This document shows positions 34,546-43,972 of a DNA stretch of 64,000 nucleotides, one piece after another (the first letter of the stretch is position 1; each line of letters begins with the position of its first letter). This stretch comes from Panorpa germanica (Eukaryota > Arthropoda > Insecta > Mecoptera > Panorpidae): positions 17,360,001 to 17,424,000 of the forward strand of contig OY783209.1 in NCBI GenBank assembly GCA_963678705.1, written 5' to 3'. The notes under the pieces were generated by a model, which had not been told where the DNA came from, did no database searches, and saw nothing but the letters and a program-made list of their open reading frames with translations. The position numbers and the translations under genes were made by a program.

Positions 34546-35540
34546 TTTAAGAACTGGTTTATTCATTAATTGTTTCTTTAAGGTTTCGTATGTTTTGATG
34601 TATCCAGGGGTTAGGTGGTTCTAAACTCATTTGTTGCGACATGCTGTAAGTGGTTAAGCTATTTTAGGATATTTAATTTCTATGAATTTTCTATAAAATC
34701 CTGTTAATCAGAGGGATTATAGGGAAGTTTTTACCTGCTTCAATTTTCCGTGGAGTTGGTTTCGCTCCATTTTCTGTTATAATATGACCTAAGAATTAGG
34801 CTTTTTTCTTTAGGTATTCACATTTGCCTTTTTGAAGTTCTAAATTGCGTTTACGTAACCTTTGAGGACTAGTTCAAAGTGGTGCAGGTGTTGTTGCAGG
34901 CTTGTTCCAAATATGATTTTGTCGTCGAGATAAACTGGACAAATTTTTTCTACTAATCTAGTTAATACATGATTCATTAATCGTTGGAAGATGGCAGGGG
35001 CGTTCTTTAATCCAAAAGGCATTCTTAAAAACTCATAGTGACCATGAGTTGTAGAGAATGCTGTTTTCTCGATACTTTCTGGTTCTACTTTTATTTGGTG
35101 AAAACCTGAGTGTAAGTCGAGTAATGTAAAATAATTTGCTCTTCCTAGACTGTGTAATATATCATGCATTTTAGGGATAAGGAACGTCTCTAGCAATAGA
35201 TCTTGAAATAGAAGAATCCTCTGTAGTTATGTCGTTGAGCTTTCTTTAGTAAATTGCAGTTCTGAACTTTTTTATTTTAGATTGGTCATCTTTTTTTGTG
35301 ACTATTAGTACGGGATGATTTAGGGCGAATATGATATTCGCATAACACCTTTTTCAAATAATGTTTGAACATGTCTATCTACTTCTTGTTGTGTTGTTTC
35401 GGGTAAGTTGTTATGTTTTCAGTTCTATCATCTGGCCTGATTGAAAATCCTCGTAATTTTCTTTATTTTCATAACATTCTTTATAATATTTATTTTGGAT
35501 TACTTCTTCTGCATTACATTTTGGTTGTGGTAGTGTCATG
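34546..35540 (-). pseudogene. Ty3/gypsy reverse transcriptase
   Basis: The clean part, 35196-34840, reads [28 protein letters not shown] (first catalytic Asp), [17 protein letters not shown] and [11 protein letters not shown]; the active site is YLDD where YVDD or YIDD is usual. N-terminal blocks in other frames (QEVDRHVQTLFEKGV, VLIVTKKDD) reach to about 35410. C-terminal blocks (VILQKMERNQ region, then KPVLKRPE) run up to the LINE junction near 34546. RT copies the RNA genome into DNA. Several frameshifts disable it. Confidence 0.85.
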
Positions 35541-36010
35541 TGATGCAGACATGTCATTTCTCATGTGTCCATGGGTTCATGTGGACGTATGTATGTTTTT
35601 TTGCCATGGTGATAGTCATTTGTTTTTCATTGAATAAACTTGCTTTTCCACGCATAAAAAAGTTAGTACATTTTAAAAATATTTAATAGATTATATTATT
35701 TTAATGAAATATCATAAATTATTAAGAAAGAGTTAGAAATTGATTTAAATAAAAAAAAAGGAAAATAATAATAGGAAAAATACTTTAAGTGTAGACTTCG
35801 TCGAAGTGACTTATAAAATGACATTAACTGAATACATATATTTTTCACAAATTATTTGAAATTATCGGTTGATAATGTTATGGCAATTCAAATTAATGGA
35901 AACAAGATGCTAGTAAAAATTGAAGATATTATTGAAATGACTAATGGGAAAATAATTTAGGTATGGATGAAAATAGTTATAATGTGCATATATGAAGAGC
36001 AGATAAATTT

Positions 36011-36490
36011 ACAATAGTAAGAATGCACAATATAAAATATGAAATTTATGATATTGCGCTTCAAAACGCACTACTAGATTATGGTACGCATATTGATATC
36101 AAGAAAGAAACATGGGTTAAAGATATGCCTTTTCCAGTGTATAATGGAATAAGATCAATAAAGATGATTTTGAAGAAATAAATCCCATCGCATTCCACCC
36201 TTTTTCAAAAAAATACGCAAAATGAAACAAAAGCAAACAGTGCGAATAAAATCATTTCAACAACTATTAATGATGATACTTTTGTGATTGTAAATAATAA
36301 TGAGAATTTGTCCAAAATTCCAGCTGCACATAAGGAATATGAGAGAAAAATTGTAGAATCATCGTCAAGTGAAGGTAGTTTGACAAATTCTAAGATTGAA
36401 GATAGCTCAAATAATTCAAACGCATCCAAAATGGAAATAGTATGGGAAAAGAAACAGCAAACTACCAAAGAAACAAATGAAAATGATTGA
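36011..36490 (+). pseudogene. gag/ORF1-like fragment
   Basis: Frame 36011-36181 reads RMHNIKYEIYDIALQ.., LLDYGTHIDIKKETW.. and PFPVYNGIRSIKM. This pattern (hydrophobic start, DYGxxxxIxxE.W, then VxNGIRxxxM) is familiar from RNA-binding segments in gag/ORF1 proteins of arthropod retroelements. A Ser/Asn-rich low-complexity tail follows in 36284-36490. The family is not identified with certainty. Confidence 0.4.
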
Positions 36491-36562
36491 ATGATGCTGG
36501 AAGATGTTGCTATGAATAACTCGGAAAAAGTTTTATTGATATTTAACGATGCAAACAATCTA

Positions 36563-37245
36563 AAGAAAACCACATACGGTCAACTTAATTCTAAAACTAA
36601 TAAATTAGCCATATGAATACTAAGCATAATAAGAAGCAAAGAGATTCCTGCTAACCAATATGGTGATTGCGCTTCTAATGATTTGGAAATCAAGGGCCGC
36701 TTATCTTCTTCTTGATCCAAGCTTCCCTTTAGGGAGAGTTAAACACATATTAACAGAATCACAACCAGCTCTCATTATATATGAAGAAAACGATGTTACC
36801 ATTTGAAGGAAACACTGTATATCGTATAAACAACTTTTACCACAAGGAGAATGTCTATGCCATGCTCTAGCATTATTAGCAATGGCTAATGCCAGATATC
36901 AAAGCAATAGATTACACAAATCTATTGGATAAAGTATGGGAAACTTTAATTAAGAAAACATTCAGCTTCGTAGTTAAGGATCAAAATGACGTCACAATAG
37001 GCGTAGCACTAAACTATGACGCCAGAGATGAAACAAAAGTTAGACAATTTGCAAGAATCTTTACAATAAACACAAGCCCGTTAACACAACAACGTGGCAC
37101 GGATGTCTATGGTTAAACAGTGGTGACAGAACTACCACGTGAATCTGAACACAACTCCTGATGGCAGCAAACCATTCGGAAGAGCTATTGTTTCGTGGAA
37201 GCATTATGAAAACGTTCATATTGTATATATAATTATAAATAATTT
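36563..37245 (+). pseudogene. ebony: ebony-like (N-beta-alanyl-dopamine synthase) retrocopy fragments
   Basis: Three patches resemble parts of insect Ebony, the NRPS-like enzyme that joins beta-alanine to dopamine or histamine. First, 36563-36806 resembles the early adenylation domain, ending WKSRAAYLLLDPSFPLGRVK. Second, 36889-37116 resembles the C-terminal amine-selecting domain: DKVWETLI..FSFVVKDQNDVTIGVALNYDARDE, then NTSPLTQQ. Third, 37137-37240 resembles the last residues (PDGSKPFG.AIVSWK). The central enzyme is missing, deletions join distant parts, and frameshifts and stops are present. There are no introns at the joins. The assignment rests on recognition of family motifs, not a search. 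Confidence 0.65.
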
Positions 37246-37319
37246 TTTTAAGAAATATTTTAGATGTATAAATTTTGTTTTGGAAAAATAAAGTGTTAGT
37301 GAATATACTAAAGAAAAAA

Positions 37320-38237
37320 TTGTATTGTTGTTGTACTGGTCGTTGTGTGGTTTGATAATTTGGTTTGGGATACCAAGTATTTTGATTCATCGATGGTGAC
37401 CGTTAAATCTGTTGTGTATGTGGGGCTTGCGATGTTAGACGTGGAATTGTTTGTGTTTATTGCGGACGTAACTGGTTAACGAATGGTTTTGGTTTCAAGG
37501 TAATTTTCTTGTCTTACTGGTGGAGTAGAGCTCTTGTACACGATTTGGTTTTTATTAACCGTAGTACGTATATTAGCATTACATTGTCTGTTGTAAATGA
37601 CGTTTTCTTTAAATAATACTATTTTCTATGCATCTTCTAACATTTTAGGGTATAAAACTCGAATTTGTTTTCCTATACTTTCTTTTCATCCTATTATAAA
37701 TCCTTTTTTTTTAGCTTGAAAGACAGTTTTTTCTACTTCGTATTGTTGTATGCGAGCTAAGAGTACTGCTTGGTGTTCTAAACATCTATTATTGTAACTA
37801 ATAGGAGTTTCTGTTTCCAGTTGGTATAAGTTGACTGATTCACATATCATTGTTATCTCCAAAGGTTTATATTAATATTTTCTTTAATTCTTCCAAGGAA
37901 TTTATACCTTTCCCCTGAGTACTGTATCTGCTTGATAGGTTAGTTTTGTTAAAATTATTTCTGTGATGTAGTTTTGTAAAATTAAATCTTTGTCTGCGAA
38001 TAGGCTTAGAATTATTTCGACTTGCCTTATTAAATCCGGGAGTTTGGCTGGGGTACCATCAAATTTTTGAATTGTATATAAATATGAATTATTAAATCGT
38101 AGAGAGGCATCTCGTGATGCTCGCAAACGTTCACGTTGTTTATTGATTAAATTATTTTGTCTTTGTATACGTTCGGCTTCTGCTGTTATTCTTTCCTGCA
38201 TTTATTGTATTTGTGCGATAATTGTTGCGTCAACCAT
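37320..38237 (-). pseudogene. Ty3/gypsy Gag
   Basis: The likely start is the ATG at 38237, with a stop 11 codons later. The frame 38201-37902 then encodes a coiled start (ERITAEAERIQRQNNLINKQRERL) and a capsid-type region, YTIQKFDGTPAKLPDLIRQVEIIL..ITEIILTKLTYQADTVLRG. In other frames the region continues (LEELKKIL.., NLYQLETETPISYNNRCL) down to about 37640, and a Gln/Asn-rich tail lies near 37390-37330. This is the position and style expected for Gag upstream of pol. Many breaks are present. Confidence 0.7.
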
Positions 38238-38500
38238 GTTGTATGATGTTTATATTTACCCATGTGCTTTACGTTGCTGTTTGTTTATTGTGATATTCCT
38301 CTAATGCGGGATACGGGATAATAATATAGTTTTCGTTGAAATCTGCGTCTCTATAGTGGACTGATGCTTATTGTGTTGATCTATGAGGATTATCAATCTG
38401 CTATAGATGGACCTCCAGTTCAATCATTGTCTTGTGGACTGTGCGTTTCGAAGATTCGTTTTGTTTTGTTGTATGGAAGTGAAGGACGTTACCTTCTTTC

Positions 38501-38699
38501 CAGTGGCGAAGCGTGTCTTGTCGGGGCCCTGTATAAAAAATTTGCTTGGAGGTCCTTATATGGGGGTAAAGATTTTTCATAAAAGAAAAAAAACCTTCCT
38601 TACACACTTTGGGGGCCCCCGTGGCCCGGGGGCCCCATATAATTGATACGGCAGATATAATTGATACGGCCGTATATAATTGATACGGCTACGCCCCTG
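38501..38699. mobile_element. 199-bp hAT-type MITE with 8-bp target duplication
   Basis: The ends are CAGTGGCGAAGCG and, reversed, CAGGGGCGTAGCC, imperfect inverted repeats of hAT style. The 8-bp direct repeat CTTCTTTC flanks it perfectly at 38493-38500 and 38700-38707. The interior is GC-rich (GGGGGCCCCCGTGGCCCGGG at 38609-38629) and has three copies of ATAATTGATACGGC near its right end. No protein is encoded, so it needs a transposase in trans. Confidence 0.9.
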
Positions 38700-38718
38700 C
38701 TTCTTTCGAATAACGTTG

Positions 38719-38740
38719 CACAATCCTACCAACTGCGCCA
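38719..38740 (-). other. primer binding site of the second gypsy element
   Basis: On the minus strand the bases next to the 5' LTR read TGGCGCAGTTGGTAGGAT, starting TGG as expected for pairing with the CCA end of a tRNA. It resembles primer sites described for the gypsy/17.6 group (serine tRNA has been proposed for these); that match is from memory. Confidence 0.6.
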
Positions 38741-38929
38741 ATTAATTTTGTGGGCTCAAAATTAATTAAAATAAAAAATTAATTTTATATTTGTTAGCTA
38801 AGCTTTTATTATTTTATTTGCTAGTACAGCAATAATATTAGCAGTATGACTGCTTATGTTTTTATTATATTTATGGTTTTGTTTTCTTGTCCAGTGACTA
38901 GATATTGGTGTATGTGTGTGAAATTAACT
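38741..38929 (-). repeat. 5' LTR of the 31118-38929 element
   Basis: Partner of 31118-31308, with small indels (for example GTATGCTAAGC against GTTAGCTAAGC). Its outer edge is AATTAACT at 38929, and its inner edge adjoins the primer binding site. Confidence 0.85.
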
Positions 38930-39349
38930 CTAGTGGGTTATATTCTGGTATATATTCGTGTTTGGGTTGAAATCCGTGTACTTACTCTCTACGTTAACTT
39001 TTGGCTTTTCATTGAACTCTTTAACTTAATAATAAATTGAAATGCATTCGTTGTCGCAAAAATTTACAAGTGACTGTGCACAGGGCAGTGTTATTTTTAC
39101 ATAGTACAGTTTCTAGCTATATGTGAATTCTTCATAAAAATTGGTCGTCATATGTAAGACCTAACATCTAAAGAGACGAGAGAAAAGTGTAAATTTTTTT
39201 AAGTGTACTCCCTTCACCCTTCCTTCTTTTCAGATGTTAAGTCGCCGAGAATTTTAGTTCATGTAAGATATAATATCCCAACAGGGGTCGCTTAAAGCGG
39301 CTTATCCCATGTAAAAGAGTTTTACTCTTAGTGACAATATTCTGATATA
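38930..39349. other. spacer without recognised gene
   Basis: No coding or repeat signature was recognised in this stretch to the right of the gypsy 5' LTR. Confidence 0.5.
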
Positions 39350-39725
39350 ATATATATTCAGCTCCACGGTTCATAATCCGCACCGTCCTTCTCATACAGG
39401 CTCTGTCTTCCATCAGGAGTATTCTGTATGGCCTCTTAGCTCATTGACCCCTAGACACCCTTCCCCCACCTCGTTATAATGCACTACCAATTTGATACTA
39501 CTGCAATTCATTTAAATAATTATTACTGCACTTACATACTATGGTTTTTATATTTATATCTATAATATGACTATTAGTCTTCTCATTAATCCCCGGCACT
39601 AGCGATCTATTATGCTCGTACCCAATATTTTCTCTAGCTTTTTTTAATATTCACAATTAGTGTCTCAATACATATCCCAAGGTTTAATTTTTTTTTTTCA
39701 TTATTTCTAGCTGTTACTGTTTTTC
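39350..39725 (-). mobile_element. fragment of the long Helitron-like element
   Basis: It is similar to the interior of the repeat at 19800-20860: GCACTACCAATT..ATACTA.TGCAATTCATTTA, TATTTATATCTATAATAT and ACAATTAGTGTCTCAATACAT occur in the same order. Several hundred bases are missing between blocks. It is older than the two near-identical copies. Confidence 0.65.
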
Positions 39726-40129
39726 AAGAATAAATTAGTGTTACTAATTTAATTCACTCTTTATAACTAATACTTACGACGGTAAAGCTCATCAAACCAA
39801 TTGATAGAAAATTTTGGGTCTCTTACTATTTTATACCCACTTCTTCGTAATGATGTTAGAAAACGGGATGAGGATATCAAGGCACGATAAAGCTCGCTGC
39901 TATTAAAGGTGTTTCAAAATTCTTAAAAATGATTTTCTTTTTACAAACTGAGTAAAAAGATGTTGAATTTTATTCGTGCTGGGAAGAATCAATGTTTTAC
40001 CCTTTGATTAGAATTGATTTAATATTTAATTAGATTGAGCAATTTAGATTGAATTGTTAATTAGACCTTCCAGAGTAAATAATATGAATCTTTTTGGTGT
40101 GTTAGTTCAATTTAGTATATTAGTTGACG
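39726..40129. other. spacer without recognised gene
   Basis: Nothing recognised; possibly decayed LINE sequence adjoining the Jockey copy. Confidence 0.4.
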
Positions 40130-41085
40130 TGTAATTCTGTTTAGTTCTGATTTATCTTGAATGTTTTTTGTCCTCTGCAACTTTCTTTTAGCTTTTCGTT
40201 TTCCTTTGACTAGCTCCAAAATTTCATTAGGATAGCAGTTGTTTTTTGTTTTCCTTTTCATGTGGGGTGTATGTCTCAATACTACTTGCTGTATATCAAT
40301 AACTAATTTTCCCGCTTTGACATCAATTTGGTCCGAATTATTTAGTAGTACAATTAATGCGATTTTATTTTTAATTTTTGCTCTAAATTTGCCCCAGTCA
40401 GTCTATTTATTTGCTAGCATGGCTGGTTGCTTCTTCTTGACAGTTCTCTCACTGAGTGTTACAGTTAATGGTAAGTGGTCCGATGAAAGATCCGCGTTAT
40501 CTTCGATAATTATATAATTCGTGGAATTTTTTTTCAGTATATAGAAGTCAGACTTCTTTCCTCTATCAGTAGGACAGTAGACACACTGGTTTTCTCTCAC
40601 TGCTTCAAGTAGATCTTTGCCTTTTGATGTTGTAATTCTTAAATCCCAGAATGTGTGTTTAGCAATAACTACACCAACTATAAATTTTTTACACAGTGTT
40701 TGCAGAAATTTCAGTAAGTCTGGTATTTGCAAGTTATGTTGTGGGGGGAAATATATTGCTGCTACTGTTATTGTATAGTTTTTGCTTGTTATTTTTATAG
40801 TTTTGGCTTAAATTTCTTTGGTTTCATATTTTTTAAATTCATGATGTGAGTTGTTGTCCCGAATTATCACAGCAGATCTTCCTCTGGCTTTGTTTTACGT
40901 ATGAATTGTGTGGTAAATGTCATACCCTTTCATTTTTGCGTATGATTCTCTTTGGTCGTTTAAACATATTTTTAACTCAAACAAATCTTTTCAGTCCGTT
41001 CGCGTTCCACGCAGTTATTCTTAATACATCATCGCCTTCTTTTATTCTGTTTTTTTTCAGCTTTTCTGATGCTTAATTCAGCTTT
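40130..41085 (-). pseudogene. Jockey-type LINE ORF2 endonuclease part
   Basis: It starts near 41080 with LRITAWNANGL, the hallmark start of Jockey-group ORF2 endonucleases. It continues with YDIYHTIHT.NKARGRSAVIIRD and then the frame 40732-40403: FWDLRITTSKGKDLLEAV, DFYIL and SSDHLPLTVTL with the terminal Ser-Asp-His. The GDFN motif region is degraded (VGVVIAKHTFW). No reverse transcriptase follows to the left, so the copy is truncated. Stops interrupt the N-terminal part. Confidence 0.75.
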
Positions 41086-42172
41086 ACTTACTCTAATAGA
41101 AATATGTTCCATTTTTCTGTACAATTCCATCAACTTTTTAAGTATTATTTGCATAGTTTCGCATCAGTGGATCCGGTTGGTTTGTCTGCTCTAATTCGCG
41201 AACAATAATTATTATTGCGGCTTGAGCGAAAGATGTTTCTGCAAATACTCTCACTGTTTTTATCTCTGCAAAGTTATTTTTATTTCTTTCATTATTTACA
41301 GTTGGACTGTTGTTTCTTTTGTTGTTATAGTCCTTTGTTCCACTTCTTTTTTACATTTCTACTGCAATAATTCATTCTTTACAGATTGCTGGATATTCCA
41401 CGTTACAGTTTATGCATTTCGGTACTTCTTCTATGCTTTTGTTGCAGTCTGCTGCTATATGGACAGCAGCACATTTCACGCATCTTGGTTGCCTATTACA
41501 ATATTTGTGTGTGTACAAATCTTTGACATCTTTTATATTAAGAGACTTGCTTAGATTTTCCTATTATCTCCATTCTCACTGTCAACCCTAACATTTCTCC
41601 AATGTTCATTATTTTGTTTATGTCCTCTTTATTGCCGAAAGTTATCACAAAAAGAGGTTGTGGCATTCTTGTAGTTATCTAAAGAATTATTGCCGCTTCT
41701 ATTACTTTTATACTCTTTTCATTTAGATAATTTATAATGTCTTCTTGTGCACAATCGGAATAAAGTCCGCGAGCCATAACGCTTATTGGTCGTGTCTGCT
41801 TGTTTTCAGAGGTAAATCATTTCAGCTCCATGGTTTCCAATACCTTTACAAGATTTCTTATTAAAAATTTCTTAATTACATTTTTCTACTGTTACTGGTG
41901 ATATATGATGTTCTCTTTGACTCAGATTAACTGCTTCCGGCATTGGTGGAGGTTGTTGTGGCGAGATAATAGGTGAGCTTTTCACTTTTTTTTCAGCATA
42001 CTCTTTCTTTTCTTGAGTATCCATTCCGTCTCCTTTTTCAGTTCTTCTTCATCAGTTTTATATGTTGGTTAATTTTGAATTGAAGTGTCATTTGGACTAG
42101 GATTCCTGTGATTTTCCAAGTCATCTACTTTTTTCGAAAGCAGTGTATCAAAGTCTACAGACTGCGCCATAG
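41086..42172 (-). pseudogene. Jockey-type LINE ORF1 (gag-like)
   Basis: The likely ATG is at 42172 (MAQSVDFDTLLSKKVDDLE). Further on, RPISVMARGLYSDC..EDIINYLNEKSIKVIEAA, PLFVITF, GLTVRMEIIGKS and C.RCQRF.HTQ match the PRE_C2HC domain and first zinc knuckle of Jockey ORF1. The remaining knuckles are frame-shifted. Such proteins direct the element RNA; in Jockey-related telomeric LINEs they also target chromosome ends. Confidence 0.7.
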
Positions 42173-43972
42173 AGTTTTCTCATTTTCTGCCTTGAGCTAA
42201 CATTCTGTTAACTCAAGACAGGTTAGGTTATTATAACACACGTTATAATTCATCTTTATAAGTGGTTCTATGATGGCCCTTATATGGTGGTTAAAAGAAC
42301 AAATGACCGGTATTGTACAAAGAAAAGCGATAAGTCGAAAATGGATTAAATTTAGCGTAGGAAGACAAAATTAAAAAACCAAATCTCTAAAGCAATCTAA
42401 AATTTTAGCTTTAGGTGGTAAGAATTTTAATACTTTTTTAATGTATATGTATAAGTTTTGGTATCTCTTTTTTTATTTCTTATACTATAGGGGGCATTCA
42501 TATTATTGACTTTTCAAATTTTTATAGAAAATCGTCATGTTTATCAACTCTGCGTTGCTGATTACAGACTAGATTTAATGTTCTGCCTCGTATGACTTTG
42601 TATCGATTTTCTACAAGGTTATATAAATCTTTTATGAGATTTATCGACAAGTAATGGAATAGATTTTTTTTTTAAATTTTTATGTCTTCTATTTTAACTA
42701 CATAGATATAGGATACTTCTAGTACTCTAAAGAGTCCTATGTTTTTCATTCGGGTTTTTCGTTGTGTGATTAAGTATTCAGGTATACTATGCTTCATAGT
42801 TCATAGGTGTTCCATATAAGCTATGAAATATTACGAACATTATTTTACTATTCGTAATTCTTTTATCAACTTAATATTATTTGAATCTATATTTTGTTTT
42901 TCTTCTACATTATTCTGACCGTATTTTGATTTCTGTCATTAACGATTTCTTGTTGTATTTCCGTTTTTACATTGTCTGTTTCATTATTCTTATTGTTGTG
43001 CCCGATTATTGTTTAACACAGTCTTTATGTTGGCGGCTTTATATGAAAATCCTGTAAGTTTTTCATTTCTTGTTAAAGAGTGTGGTTGTATTCCTCGTGA
43101 CTATGGATTTCGAGATCCATCATTTTGCATAGATAGTGATCTTGTATTAATAATTCTAAGCACTGATTCATTATTTCAGTGGTTTGTCGTCACAACTTCC
43201 ATCACGAGAATGTTGTTCATCCTGTCTATAAAAATTTTCAGTGCCGAGTTATCGCAAACTTTTTGTAGTGAGCTCAGAGTCGTAGGGTTATAATTATTAT
43301 TGTTTGGTATTGCCTAATCATTCAGTTTGTTAAGTGCTGTTAAACATCTAACATACAATGCAGTAACATTTTTGTTAGGCTTTTGTTTGAACTGTGAGTT
43401 TTTTTATAAACGAAACTTTTTGATGTTTACCACAGCTATTTATTAAAAGAGTTTTTAATATTTCTCTGATGAATTTAATTCATGTACAGATATTTTTGTT
43501 CTTTATTAAATTTGATGAGCTTCCAACGATATTGTTTTTTATACCCATAAGTAACAGGGCATTTGTTAATAAATGCATACGATCTTATATTCTGTATCAT
43601 TTTTGGTTATTGGCTAGTTTCTTACTTGTCTCACCATGGTACATATCTGGTGCTTTTTGTTGTTTTTTCATTGCGTTTCATCACATGTTTAATTACCTGC
43701 TCCTCGCAACATAAGGTAGAGAAGTTATCGTAGTAAATATTTTATATATTATGTCTTTAAACATTTTACGGTTTACATTACACATGTTATATCTTCATAT
43801 TGTTCCCGAGCTTTATGTAAATACTTTTAGTTGACACATTTGCTTTACGCTTCTAGTAGTATTGTAATATAGTAATTAAACAATGCACATGCAGGACATA
43901 ATCTTCCATATCTAAAAGTTTTGACGTAATATAATTACTTTTATTGTATAAATATATATAAATATATATATA
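42173..43972. other. AT-rich region without recognised gene
   Basis: Plus-strand frames of 80-95 codons at 43009-43293 and 43469-43714 are rich in Phe/Leu/Ile and look like chance. Minus-strand peptides near 43300-43120 (NILVMEVVTTNH.., RMNNIL) could be old retroelement gag but were not identified. Confidence 0.4.

Larger units (their letters stand above)
35640..37315 (+). mobile_element. plus-strand insert in gypsy: gag/ORF1-like plus ebony-like retrocopy
   Basis: Between the gypsy pol N-terminus and the gag C-terminus lies about 1.7 kb whose coding content is on the opposite strand. It begins with a gag/ORF1-like stretch and continues into fragments of an ebony-like cDNA. It ends with AATAAA at 37287-37292 and an A-rich AAAGAAAAAA about 20 bases later, so a reverse-transcribed polyadenylated RNA is a reasonable source. 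Exact edges and target duplications were not resolved. Confidence 0.5.
31118..38929 (-). mobile_element. second Ty3/gypsy LTR element, heavily nested
   Basis: Short LTRs of about 190 bp lie at 31118-31308 and 38741-38929. On the minus strand they start AGTTAATTTC and end AATTAATT, a style seen in the gypsy/17.6 group. A primer binding site adjoins the 5' LTR, and a purine run (GGATGGAGG) precedes the 3' LTR. Flanks are CTGG and CTAG, a 4-bp duplication with one change. The coding order gag, RT, RNase H is preserved but interrupted by a LINE, an opposite-strand insert and a MITE. Protease and integrase were not found. Confidence 0.85.

Noticed and set aside
43009-43714. Plus-strand frames of 81 and 94 codons
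   Set aside because: Phe/Ile/Leu-rich chance frames in T-rich DNA with no splice or domain support.
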